Positions 22,600 through 33,799 of a DNA stretch of 64,000 nt are shown here, piece after piece. This DNA comes from Trichuris trichiura. Lineage: Eukaryota; Nematoda; Enoplea; Trichinellida; Trichuridae. Numbering within the stretch: the stretch's first letter is position 1; every line of letters begins with the position of its first letter. The stretch is from NCBI GenBank assembly GCA_037903355.1, contig JBAJFE010000026.1:3782001-3846000 (forward strand). Reading direction: 5' to 3'. The position numbers and the translations under genes are program-made. The notes beneath the pieces were generated by a model that was not told the DNA's origin, did no database searches, and saw only the letters and a list, made by a program, of their open reading frames with translations.

Positions 22600-23990
22600 A
22601 TATTGTTGTCAAGCAGAACAGATTGCTGAAACCAATCTGCTGAGAAACATACTAGATTCACAATGTGTTAACAATTTTCCTTTTGTACAGAGGCACATGA
22701 TCTTTGTGCACTGAGCTAGGATTCTTGATTTTGATCATGGCTTTCTCCTGTTCTTCTGTCGGGACGAAGTAAGAAGCAAAAAACTTTTAATTGTACATGA
22801 ATCAGAAAAGGAGCTTTTGAGACTGACCTTGTTCCGTTGTCAGCGTGATGCTAAGGGGACGACGGGCCAAGGTCAGTTCCTGAAAGCTCTGTTTTTTTTC
22901 TAATTCGCGTAAGATTAAAAGTGTCTTCTTGCTTCGAACCGACAGAGTAACATGACAAAGCCATAATTAACACAAAAAAGAAGCAAATATCTGTAAGACG
23001 TTTTTAAAATCCTGCCACCAGCAATAAGACAATTTTTGCTGAGCAAATGACCAATACTTTTCAATAGCTAGATCACTTATGTGGTGTCAGTTCAAAACTT
23101 TTAAATTAGACAGAGAGATTTAACGACTAAACGCTAGTCTTGAAAGGAGAACTTGAACAATGACGTCTTCGTGGAAATGCTACGAACGAATCCATCCATA
23201 ACCGCACCTCACTTACATTCCAAGCTAAACAGCTGTTTACCAAACTCTGTCTCTGAATGAAACATTCATTTGACAAACTGTACTCCAAAATTACAGCTCG
23301 TTTGAGAGTAAAAGTGTAATGAAGTACCAGTAGGCTTACTGTTAGAACTAACAGGTCCGAACTATGAGTTAAGAAACTTATCTATGTGAAATCAGTTTTT
23401 TAAATTTGTTATGTTTTTAGCTTTCACCATCAGGTAAGAAGCACTGACCTAATCGCAATGCTCACTTCTACTCCACCTATGGGAGTGAACCTGCTTACCT
23501 TTACAGCGCCTGTTGTTTTATCCGGGTACGTATTAAGCAAAGAATTGTAAAATCGAATGAACTCACAACAAGCAAGGTGGGTAAGAAGGACTATGGGTCG
23601 ATAACCCGTCTTCTGCAGCTTCTGCAACTATCTTTAGCAGATATACGATGATGACTGTCATTTGCCTTCTTTCAATGTCTAAGTTATTTCGGTCTTTTCA
23701 GCTTGTATGTTTTCATCAAAATTTCAGTGTTGAGGTACACTTTCTAAGGTATCACGGCACAATCTGTCCACAGAAAGTCGTGCAGTTCGAAGTCGGATTT
23801 TCGATGGTTGGGTTGCGTTGTAATCAATATTCTTATGTTTGCAAGTGACCATTGTTTCTGCGTGCTGTTTTCGTGATGTCTGGAAGCACTTTTGTATACT
23901 AACGTAATTTTGTTTCCATAGATTTCGTTCTTGTCGTGAAAGTCTAAGTGCCTGTCTAACGAACATGAGAACTACTGTTTCTTGGGTTCT
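22600..23990. other. Intergenic stretch, no gene recognised
   Basis: No open frame above about 80 codons and no family motif on either strand. Confidence 0.5.
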
Positions 23991-23993
23991 TTC

Positions 23994-24290
23994 AGTGCAG
24001 GGGCGTGTGCCCCCTTGGGCACTTTAGTGACCTCAGGGGTGCTTGGGGAACACTGCTGAGCAAGGAGCCATCGTACGGAAATACATAAGAAAGTATGATC
24101 CCTGGCTCAGGAATTGTCCTTACAAGGCAGCGATAAATTTGTAGGTTTTCAATGCTTTTACGTAGACTTTGGAAGTTGTCTAGGTACACTATTTCACCCA
24201 ACCAACGCGGGCGAAATCGTGCAATCAGAATAGGGGGCGCAAACATTCCGTGATGTTCACCGGGGGTGGAGAACGTTTGCGAGTCTCCGC
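23994..24290. mobile_element. hAT-type MITE fragments
   Basis: A terminal piece reading GCTTGGGGAACACTG ends near 24055 (reverse of CAGTGTTCCCCAAGC). A block at 24195-24290 contains CGGGCGAAATCGTGCAATCA and AGAATAGGGGGCGC. The block matches the reverse complement of 32515-32570 in the intact MITE. The copy is broken and its outer limits are uncertain. Confidence 0.45.
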
Positions 24291-24999
24291 TTGGGAAACT
24301 GTTTTACCGTTCGGTTCAAACAGAGAATAACTCTGACTGAAGCGAGCCGCGGTATGACTGAATTTTGTGGCGGAGTTACCGCTAGGAAAAGCCTATGGTA
24401 ATCTTAGTTCACAATTTCGCGAAGTAGAAAAACTTCAAAGACGGACATAGTAGGTACCGAAGATTTTCATTACAGAACCAAGCTTCGAAAGGGGCAGTGC
24501 ACGAGCACGACAACTTGTATTTTGGTACCAGTACGATTTTTATATGGACGTGTAAATTTCACAATTGTGTACGAAGATGTGACTCGTAAATGACTGTAAG
24601 CGTTTATTACAATTTGAGGCGCTTTCAGGAAGCTGGTGCTCCCGCCGTCAACGCTGATTAATGTCCGCAGAGGTTCGATTGGTGTTCATCTTACGATAGT
24701 GGGCAAGCGCTTGCTGAAATGAACAAGACAAAAATATTCTGATACGGGTTCATTACTAGCTGACTGAGGTGTAAAAACTTAGGAAAATTCACATTTGCTT
24801 AGGCTTGCTGACAGACCATAGAACAATCTTTTCTTGACCATATCGTCACCTGCGTTGACAAATAGAATCGGTATGATAACAGAAAGCGTGCATTTTTGTA
24901 GCTGGATAGCAGTGCGCCACCAAAAGTCTTCAAACTCGACCCTCATCTGAGAATGCTCATTGTGTCCGTGTGAGATGTGCCAGTGACATATACAACAGC

Positions 25000-25376
25000 T
25001 TCATTAAACCACGGGCAAAGTCTACTGCTGTAAAATGATAGCCAGAGTAGAGGAACTGCCAAAAATATAGCCAGCATTGTCCAACAGAAAGAAACTTATC
25101 TCTCTTCACGACAGTGCTTCGCTGTGTGCATCGTTGGCGACCAGCATCGACCTTTATCCCCATCCACCATACTCACCAGACCTCTTTCAAACTAACTACT
25201 ATTTTCGCCAGCTTTCTACACATTTCTTAAGCACAAAGTGCACCAAGATGAGTCAGCACTTCAAAACATCTAGCTTAAGTCTAGTGGGTCTTTCTAAAGA
25301 TTTCCATGACAACATCTCTTGCAAAAGGTTGGCAAAAATGTGTTCTTCCTAACGGTAAAGACAAGACATTTTATTA
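25000..25376 (+). pseudogene. Mariner-type transposase remnant
   Basis: The plus strand carries a recognisable mariner tail. There is an HDS/SLCASL segment near 25100 where HDNARPH is usual, then HPPYSPDLFQTNYYFRQLS, matching the family block around the third catalytic Asp. Then a DFHDNIS segment follows, and after a frameshift GWQKCVLPNGKDKTFY, the usual C-terminal motif. Stops and frameshifts show that it is dead. The N-terminal two thirds are not recognisable. Confidence 0.6.
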
Positions 25377-25627
25377 AGGAGTGCTGCGTTCTAGTCTGAT
25401 CTTTCGATGTCTTCAAAAGTAGACGACCTTTTCTAACCATCTAATTTCGAACTGAAAGAGGCTTATGGACATCCACTGGTAGGGCACTTAGTGGTTTGAT
25501 TTCAGAAACCCAAAAATGAGCAATACAGAGCCGTGCGAAAATTCGATATAGAGGCCTTCAAACCTTTTAAGAAGCATCCAGTATTCAAGACTATCTGACC
25601 CTCTCCAGTATAAACACCCTAGTGTTT

Positions 25628-25825
25628 AATAGCAATGAAAACGGTTTAATCCCAGTTAGTATATTACGATCGATGTCAGAGCTTCCGGAAACTGCTTCGA
25701 AAGCTTCGACAGTAAGCTGGCCTTGCCTGTGCCTTAGCATTGCTGAAGGCGGAAACAAGCGGTTTCTGAAAGCTCTAATATCGATCGCCACATGTCAATG
25801 GGGATTAAATTGCTTTTACTGCTAT
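25628..25825. mobile_element. Foldback element, diverged
   Basis: Bases 25628-25700 pair with about 25755-25825 in inverted orientation; AATAGCAATGAAAACGG on the left matches TGCTTTTACTGCTAT on the right. The loop includes CTGCTTCGAAAGCTTCG, which recalls the loop and arm of the 21.9-kb family. It is flanked by AGAAGCATCCAGTATTCAAG, similar to the CATCCAGTTTTCAA ends seen elsewhere. Confidence 0.55.
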
Positions 25826-25829
25826 ACGA

Positions 25830-28490
25830 CAACTACATGTCATGAAAAGTCACATTTTCAGAGTGATCCTAGAGTTTCAAGATTTTAGGCTTTTTGTGAA
25901 GTTTAAACTCCTTCGCTTCTCAGCCAGTCTGGATATCCCGGTGGCAGTCGAGAGCACAAAGCACAATTACCAAAAGTCGTAGGCAGCACATTATTTCGCA
26001 GGGTACGAGCTGCTTGCGCTCACCATCGTTTGACTAACTGAATGGAAGCTCGCTGTAGCTGTACAATGACGCAAAACGGGCTTGTATCGTAAGACTGAAA
26101 GTCGAAATCATGAATAGTTGAATTGTCGAATATTTTAAACCTCGAGTAGTCATATTTTTAAACAGGAAGAAACATTTGAATGACCGGAACTTTTGCATTA
26201 ATTCAGTTCCCGAAAGCAGAGGGTTTTAAATAGGAAGGAAGCCTGGAACAAACTGAGATTCTGAAAATGAATTTTTAAATATGATTCAGATGACCAAACG
26301 CTTTACTTCTGTGGTATTGTTTATTGTGGCGTTTGCTAAGGCGTCTACTGCGAGTTCGCAGTTGCGGATGTTTGGTACTTATGGCTGCTAAATGAGGGGA
26401 GGGCACTCTGTGACCATGAAGGTACAGAGAATCTTCGTTTGGGCCTGGGAGACGTTCCAGGGGTAACAGCAGATAACAGATAACACTTGTGAAAGCAAAT
26501 GCACTTATGAAAGTATATAATGTGACTTTAACAAGAATACGTATTAGATTAGTGCAAAAATAAGTCAATTTTCCTTGACACTAACGTGTTTCAGGTGGGG
26601 TGCGTTCATTAAGGGGGCAGGTTACCAAGCTGCTGCTTCCGTTTCGCAGCCACCAACCCGGTACTTTTCTAGTGTAGCTGATCAGCGAATCGGTGCTCCT
26701 CCTAAGTCGATCAGCAAACGCACACATCAAGCCGCGAAGTCTGGTTCACAGGCTACTATATTATCCCAAACTGGGCAGTGCTTCGCTGCCTTATAACCGT
26801 CAGTGAACTAGTCCACGCGCAGACCCTGGCACAGTATCTCAGAACTTTCTCTGAATGGAACCCATAATAACGTGTAGATGTTTACCGAACGTGTAGCGCA
26901 GTAGCACCTCCTTGAATAACCGATAAAAAAAACAGATAGCGTCACAAGCTAGCGCTCTCTAGCAACGAGGAACCACACAAAACTGGCTGAACAAGATGTA
27001 CGTGGTTTTACAAAAAAGGCGTGAATACCCATGTTAACTCTATCAAGAAGACTACTTTTAATAATTAGTTCGATTCGGACAAGCAGAAATGCCAGAAACC
27101 GGTTTTATTTCTCACATAAGCTGTGAATTGCATGACATTTAATTACGTGGGCGGTGGAAAGAAAAATTGCGGATACTGAAGTCTAACTGTATCTTCGTAT
27201 CTTGCTCCTGCCCTCTTCGTACCACTGTAGGTGATCTTGGAAGGTCCTTGGCCCTCTTTGATTTCTTCTTTCCTTTGGTTTTCTGTTTTCTTTCTAATGC
27301 ATTAGATAACTATGCTATACTAACTGTATATTCATTTTATTGGATGAATCACGTTATCATGCCATCCCTCCACCTACAATTCATGTTGTTTAGTTGTCGT
27401 GTTCTACTACAGTGCGTTTTGGTTTGTAAGTGTTCCCGTACCTTGTCCATTAGTATTTGTGACTCAAACTACCTTGTAATAAAATTTCAGGTCTTATTAC
27501 CTATGGGTTTTCGAAACAGCGAAGTTTCAAGATGATTCGCTGGAAAAGAAAATGGTAATCCACCTCAGTTCCTTTTCGCAAAGCTGAAACGTTACTATTT
27601 GGCGTGGGCCGTAATACAGGAAGGTTAATACCGCTGGTTCAGTTTTTGACCGCAATCAAAAATACCAACGCTCAAGAAACTGCGAAAAATTCGAAGCCAT
27701 TATGCCCTTTCAATTCGAAATTAGACGACGTTTAAAAGCCGGCATCCACTGTTGTAGAGACCGTAAAATCAGAGTAAAACACTCAAGAAAAATTTCAGTC
27801 TCTGTACCAAAGAGCTAAGCTGGGCTAGCTTTGCTACTTCAGAAACAGGAGAAAGACAAAATGTTTTCCGAAAGGTGTGTTCAACAAAGTTGTGCCAATG
27901 GGGAATATACGGCGACTCCTTCAACATTCCATCAGCTTGCGATAATGGAATTTCGGCGTTTGGAAAAATCAAAGGTGAATAAACCTGCAATTTTTTCTAC
28001 GTAACAGAAGGTTGTTCAGACGCGTCGGCTGGGTTCTTGCTTTTTTCAAGGACGATTAAAGACGTTCATGTACTTGTGATTGCTGTGTTGAGGAATGCAA
28101 ACTGACGCGTCTATATGAGCGTATCAACTACGCGTGTCAGGATGACTTGTCAACTGTGTGACGGGCCCTTCGCTGCCTAGCTGCATGCGCTCGCTTCACT
28201 CTTCCACTATCATTCGCTGTAGGTGGTCGTTTATTCTTTTGATCTCTTCAGTGCGCTTAGTAAACGAAAGTTATTGTTGTGATTCTTCCTCTTACTACGG
28301 TTCTCAAGTCAGCTCTGAACAGCACAACATGCTATACCTGCCCCAGCACCGGAAGACAGCGCGATGAAGCTGTAGCACAGGAAAAGAAAGTAAGGTGCTA
28401 CTTCTGAAGAAAAGCATCTACAGACTTAGGCAGTTCGCAAGATGTTGGAATGGAAGAGTTACAGAAGCACTACCTTAGCTGAGCTTTACG
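25830..28490. other. Intergenic stretch without recognised gene
   Basis: The longest open frame (27167-27535, +) is hydrophobic but shows no family motif, no clear splice context and mixed composition. I see no TE ends. Confidence 0.45.
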
Positions 28491-28492
28491 TA

Positions 28493-28631
28493 TATTATAA
28501 ACGCACACTGAGTAAAGACGATCGTGACGTTTACTCGCTGACTGACCTAGCAACGAATAATGCCATACTAAAGCTAGTAATAATGTGCGCAGGTCTATTC
28601 TAACATATTAGCATTGAGCCAATACATGACA
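28493..28631 (-). repeat. 3' LTR of the gypsy element
   Basis: 139 bp aligned end to end with 31795-31936. The shared blocks include GACCTAGCAACGAATAATG against AACCTAGCAACGAATAATG. Confidence 0.85.
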
Positions 28632-28699
28632 TTCTTCCCGTTAGTCTATTAAAACAGGAAGTTAGTTGAAATAATAATTGTTGTTTTTCGAAACGGCGT

Positions 28700-31210
28700 C
28701 ATCTGTCTATTGTGCAACAACATTCGGCTGTCTGGAAAAACAGCTGGTCAATGTGTCGCTTCCATACCTGGCCCTGACTTGTGCGAACTACATTACATAA
28801 ATTGGCCCAGACGACTGACCACGACCGCTGGTATCCATTTCTTGGATTGTTCAAAATAGCGAGCAAAAACAAGATCATCAGCCTCAAAGGTTCTGAGTTT
28901 CCGATGCTCAGCTACATCATCATAGGCTTTCTCTGGCGTAACTTGTCCAAGAGAGTTACTAGCCGCCTGTTCAGCAGCAGCTCTGCAGAAATTTTGGCGT
29001 TGAGCTTGGCATTGAGTGCTGAGCAAGCAACAGATGGGCGAGGCTCACATTCCATTCTTTTGCGGGTTCCTTCCTTAACGCTTCGTTTGTACTTTGGATT
29101 AGTCGTTCTGCTTGACCGTTAGAGGCAGGATGAAAGGGAGTCGTAGTTAGGTGCCGGATGCAATTCGACTTCATGAATTCCGCCGAAGTGAAAGCTGTGT
29201 TGTTGTCGCTAACCACGCATTCCGGTATTCCGTGCGTTGCGAATAATGTTCTCAGTACGGAAACGGTCGCTTTAGTTGACATTGTTGGTACAATTTTTAC
29301 TTCTAGCCACTTATAGGAGGCATCAACAGCAATGATGAAAGTCTTTTTGGAAGGATCCGAAGAAATCTACGTGGATTCTTCAAGGTATTCGCGCTTTTGG
29401 CCAACGATTTTCGTTCTCCCTTGAGGAATTATGGCGATTCTCTTCACATAGGAGACATGAAAAGACAGTTTTTTCAACGCCTTTGTCCAATTCTAGCCAC
29501 CATACGTAGCTGCGCGCCAAACTTTTCATTCGGACTATTCCTGGGTGTCCTGCATGGAGCAGCTGCAACACCTGCGTTCTCAAAGACAATGGAATTACGA
29601 CGCGAGAGTTGCGCAGTATACAATCCTTATGGACCGACGGTTCACTCCAATGAAGAACAAACGGTTTAAATGCTTCGGGAACAGAATTTCGCGGCCAACT
29701 TTTCTGGGTCCATTCCTTCACACGATCTAGGATCGGATTGCGGTAGGTCTCCTGGGCAGTAACGCGCGCCGTTATTGGCGGACTGTGCATCGATTCTAGT
29801 ATGAGCACTTCGAGCGGTTGCGTATAGTCAACAAGTTCGACGGCCCGTGGTAAGCGACTCAATGCATCCGCATTGGTAACCTCCTTCCCAGGACAATAGA
29901 TCAAATCGTAATTATATACGCTTAGCAATGTACTCCAGCGAACCATACGAGGCGACATACCTACCAGCGTTTGCATTGTTCTGGCTAACAATCCAAGTAA
30001 GGGCTTATGATCAGTTCGAATTTCCACATGACGCCTGAAAATGCATTTGTGAAACTTCTTGGTCCCAACAATGTTTGCTAGTGCTTCTTTGTCAATTTGA
30101 GCATACCTTCTTTCTGAGGACGACAGTGTTCTCGAGTGAAAGGCAATAGACTTTTCAATGCCGCTAGCAGTTGTATCGCTAAGACGCAGCCGACGCCATG
30201 AGGTGAAGCATCACAAGTCAACGTTAGGGGCAAGGAGTCATCGTATTGAGTCAAAACAGGATTGGACGAGATAAGTTGCTTAAGCTTTTTGAATGCTTGC
30301 GCGTGGCGATGGGTCCATGACCATTTGGAATTGTTATCCAAAAGTCGATTACGTGGCTCGGTAATCTCTGACTTGTTTGTTAGAAAATTGTGGTAGACAT
30401 TTAATAGTCCTAAGAAAGCTTGTAGCTGCTGCTTGTTTTTGGGTGAAGCAAAGTTACGAATGACGGCAATCTTTTTTTTCGAAAGATGAATTTCGCTGGC
30501 ATCGATGCGATAGCCGAGAAAATTCACGTTTTGCAATCCAAACAGGCACTTGTCACACTTCAGGCGAAATCCGGCTTGAAAGAGACGGTAGAAAACTTGC
30601 TTGAGTGTAAAGGCTAATTCTGTTTCTCAGCGTGCTTCGACAAGCACGTCGCCGAAAGAAGCCACTACGTCAACCAGATTTGCTAACAGGGTGCCCATAA
30701 AACGTGGGAAAATCCCGGGTGCAGACGAAATGCCATATTGTAGGTGTTTTGGCTTGAACGCTCCTTTATGCGTTATTATTGTCTGCAGGTCTGCAGATGC
30801 TTCATCGACAACTGCTGTTAAGCTTGTGCCAGATCCGGCTTGGCGAATACATTTCCGTTCTTTAGCGTAGTTAACAATTCGTTAACGGATGGAATCCTGT
30901 ATAGACCTTTCCGTAGGGCTTTGTTAACGGTGCATTTATAGTCGCCCCGAATTCTAATGTCATCGTTGCTCGTCGGCGTCATCGTTGCTCTTCACAACAG
31001 GAACAATTGGTGTCGCCCATGTTGTATGTTGAACGGGTTTCAGTATTCCCTGTAATACTAAACGGTTGAGTTCCTCTTCGATGCGGTACTTCATTGCAAA
31101 AGGAACTCGACGAGGAGACATGCGAATAATGGCCACTGAATCATCTCTGCATAGAGTCACGGGAGAACCTTTAACAACACAGAGACTGTCTGAGAACAGT
31201 TCAGCATATT
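28700..31210 (-). pseudogene. Gypsy pol: reverse transcriptase, RNase H, integrase
   Basis: In order on the minus strand: the RT start near 31160 (RRVPFAMKYRIEEELNRL, then TTWATPIVPV); a palm region in several frames around 30600-30900 in which the expected Tyr-x-Asp-Asp catalytic motif reads Phe-Gly-Asp-Val; RT thumb and RNase H from 30536 (NVNFLGYRIDASEIHLSKKK, then a DASPHGVG motif). Then come the RNase H end (EIRTDHKPLLGL) and the integrase HH-CC region (HAGHPGIVRMKSLARSYVWW, with CLLC). The integrase core has FATHGIPECVVSDNNTAFTS and PFHPASNGQAERLIQ. Several stops and frameshifts interrupt the frame, so it cannot encode a working polyprotein. Confidence 0.8.
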
Positions 31211-31269
31211 CTTCAAGTAGTTTCTCTACTACTCTGATTGGTCACTTTATGCGTCCCGGTCAGCTGAAT

Positions 31270-31710
31270 TTTCAACCAATCCCGGTCAGTTGGTTACACA
31301 GGCGTGACTCCAATGTGTCACCAAAGTTGCAGTATTGTGACAAACGATGAAGTTCCGCCACGTAACCGGAGATCGTCTCGTTTGAGTGTTGCAGTCCGCG
31401 CTGGTACACAAAGCGATAGTAGATTTCCGACGATTTCGGCAAGAAATGGTCGTTCAACAACTTTAGAATTTGTTCACATGATTGTGCTGAGGACGGACCT
31501 GGAAACGTTAATGAGCACATGATGCTATACGTCTTCGCCCCACAAACACTACGCAGAACAGACAACTTCTTGCAAGAGTTCGAAATATCATTTGCCTTCA
31601 AGTGGAACTGCAGTCGTTCAGAATACTCTAACCAACCTGCAGGGTTTGAAACGTCAAATTGTTCAACTTGTCCAACCTTAGCTATGTCACCAAGGGATGT
31701 AGTAGATCAG
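31270..31710 (-). pseudogene. Gypsy gag, C-terminally truncated
   Basis: The frame from about 31700 encodes a Mag-type capsid region: VGQVEQFD, then WLEYSERLQFHLKANDI, then VLRSVCGAKTYSIM and a YVAELHRLSQYCNFGD segment. It ends abruptly at 31272, where the CCHC knuckle and protease would normally follow. The join to the RT region suggests an internal deletion of several hundred bases. Confidence 0.7.
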
Positions 31711-31782
31711 CTTATGCGACTACGGTTCTTATTCAAGCGTTCACAGACGGCACCATTATTCCGACACCGCGAAGTCGACTCT

Positions 31783-31794
31783 CCTCGTCGCCAC
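31783..31794 (-). other. Primer-binding site of the gypsy element
   Basis: Reading the minus strand directly after the LTR end, the sequence is GTGGCGACGAGG. This is a common tRNA primer-binding site in Mag-clade gypsy elements. Confidence 0.6.
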
Positions 31795-31936
31795 TGTTAT
31801 AAACGCACACTGCACAAAGCCGACCGTGACAACGTTTACTCGCTGACTAACCTAGCAACGAATAATGGCATACTGAAGCTAGTAATATTGCATGCAGGTC
31901 TACTCAAACATGTTAGCATTGAGCCAATACATGACA
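31795..31936 (-). repeat. 5' LTR of the gypsy element
   Basis: 142 bp, with a TG...CA boundary on the minus strand (TGTCATG...TATAACA). It is followed immediately by the ACGTA target duplication on its outer side. Confidence 0.85.
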
Positions 31937-32474
31937 ACGTAAAGCCAGGCTATTCAATGCTTGTTCACGAGAAGAGAAAAAAATGGTAAAACCACATACG
32001 TGCTGATATATGCGGACGACTTTTTCACAGCTACGGTCTCAGAAAAGCTAAGTTTGTACCAAATTTGTAAGATGTAACGACTGACGCGATGACGGGCCTA
32101 AGCTTATTGGCGAATGACGGCAGAGGAGTGAGTCGGTGGTGTAAGAATGTGAGCTGTGCTTGGACGTGAGTAATAAAACGGAGTTTCTCTGCAGTGTGTT
32201 ACGAGCCCAACGTTCATTTTCACACCGAGGATTTAGGTAGAGCTGTTCTTATCTCGGATTGAGGTAAAGCGTGAAGAGGATAGTTCCTTCCTATTGTGGT
32301 TCCTTCAGACCGGTTGCTTGCTCTGCTGCGCTGTGGTTAATATTAAACCATTCTTGCTTTACTCTTGTTCTATGTACTGGCCGAGAACATACAATTTTTC
32401 CCAACACCTTACCGGCCTAAAGTGAAGAAGGATTGAACAGTCTATTGCTGGGGATTAAAGGGGAAACTCTAAAG

Positions 32475-32908
32475 CAGTGTTTCTCAAGGTCAGGGTCGCC
32501 AGGGCTCCCCTGTAAACGTTTCTGAGCGTTTGGGCGCCCCAATTCTGATTAGTCGATTTCGAGCGCGCTGATTGGCTGGATGGGAGGACGGAGGGTAGCC
32601 CGGACGTCATAATACACTTACGTGTAACACTTACGTTCTCACCTCCAAGCCGGCTCATTCCTGTCCTCCCTTCCAGCCAATCAGAATTGCGCGGCGCAAC
32701 AGCATGCAGCTTTCTCTTAGGCAGGAGGCACAATACCTGACCCGTAGGGCATACCTTCCAATGCACTTCAACACGATGGCCCAGGTGGGGCATGTGCCGC
32801 CCACAGCTAAGGAGGGTTCCCCAAAAGCCCCGTTGTCGATTTGGGCCCTCCCCCTGGACTTCAAAAGGGTTCCTCAGTAGGGCACATGTCTCACTGTGAG
32901 AATCACTG
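32475..32908. mobile_element. hAT-type MITE (434 bp)
   Basis: The ends are CAGTGTTTCTCAAGG (left) and TGAGAATCACTG (right), inverted with two to three mismatches. The flanking octamers CTCTAAAG and TTCCAAAG agree at six of eight positions, as expected for an aged 8-bp hAT target duplication. Inside is an inverted pair around GCTGATTGGCTGGATGGGAG and CTTCCAGCCAATCAGAATTG. There is no coding capacity. Confidence 0.75.
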
Positions 32909-32917
32909 TTCCAAAGG

Positions 32918-33485
32918 CTGTAGTAAGACTGAATATCAAAAAAACTAATATTCAGGCAACAGGGCCCATTAATTCCTGGATAACAGGTGGAGAAAAACTA
33001 GAAGTAGCAACAGTTTATACGCTTGGTCTCGAAGACCATCGCGGATAGTATGCAGTCACGGGATTAAAAGACGACTCCTAGGAAAACAAGCCACGGCCAA
33101 AGTGGACAACGTGCTACACTGCAAACACAGCTGCTTGAAGACCAAGGTCCATGTAATCAAAACCATGGTCTTTTCAATAGTCATGTACGGCCGTAGGACT
33201 TGGACTGTGTAGCCACAGAATCGATGCTTTCGAACTGTGATGTTGAAGAACTTTAAAGGTTCTCTGAACGTCCAAAAGGACAAGTCTATACTGGAAGAAA
33301 TTAAACCAGGCTATTCGTTGGAAAGCCCATTGCTGAAGTCGAAGCATCAATATTTTGTTCAGCTAATAAGGAAAATTGATTCCTTTGCAAAGAGTCTGGC
33401 AATAGTAAGCAGGAAAGCGTTCGCCAGCAGCATCGTGTACTGGTCACGCTTGGACCATCAAGTTGAAGATATCGTTCGGTAATGT
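32918..33485 (+). pseudogene. RTE-clade (BovB-like) LINE reverse transcriptase, C-terminal relic
   Basis: The plus strand gives LNIKKTNIQATGPINSW at 32927, matching the block just after the RT core of RTE/BovB elements. Further on are IKTMVFSIVMYGRRTWTV at 33155, RIDAFEL with following Trp positions at 33222, and EEIKPGYSLESPLLKSK at 33297, ending in a segment like QYFGHLMRRVDSLEK of the family. Three positions that are Trp in the family (after FEL, after the next Cys, and in the PWT motif) are TGA here. Frames shift at least twice. The fragment starts right after the hAT MITE. Confidence 0.65.
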
Positions 33486-33799
33486 AGTTCATGTGCGTCG
33501 GTAGCGAAACTGCCAGCTAAATTTACCCGTTGTCCATAGACAGGAGCAGAGAAACTGTGGTTTCCGATTCCGACATTTTTCCAATCCACGCGTAAAACCC
33601 AAAGAATGTTTATTCGTCTCTCAATACGTCAACCGTTCGTCTATCCACAGTAACGACAACAACCCCCCGCCTTCCGTCAGTTGCTCCTTATATACTCTTG
33701 CTTGCCCCATTAAACTAATTCCGCACCATCTGGAACAAATGGACCATTAAATGTGCATCATAGTGGTCAATATTGACGTCGGACAGATCATGACACCTG

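Larger units (their letters stand above)
28493..31936 (-). mobile_element. Ty3/gypsy (Mag-like) LTR retrotransposon, complete ends, inactive
   Basis: The element is 3.44 kb on the minus strand. The LTRs are 31795-31936 (5') and 28493-28631 (3'). They start TGTCATGTATTGGCTCAATG on the minus strand and end TATAACA or TATAATA, and differ at roughly 10 percent of positions. ACGTA flanks both sides (28488-28492 and 31937-31941), a 5-bp target duplication. Directly inside the 5' LTR is GTGGCGACGAGGAG, the primer-binding site usual in Mag-type elements. A short purine-rich GGGAAGAA precedes the 3' LTR. Gag and pol remain, but the zinc knuckle and protease region is missing near 31270 and the genes are broken. 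Confidence 0.85.

Noticed and set aside
22382..22612. Minus-strand frame with a run of isoleucines.
   Set aside because: Translation of the (AAT)n array inside a foldback element; not a gene.
29397..29730. Plus-strand open frames within the gypsy element.
   Set aside because: Antisense shadows of the integrase and RNase H coding sequence, whose family motifs are on the minus strand.
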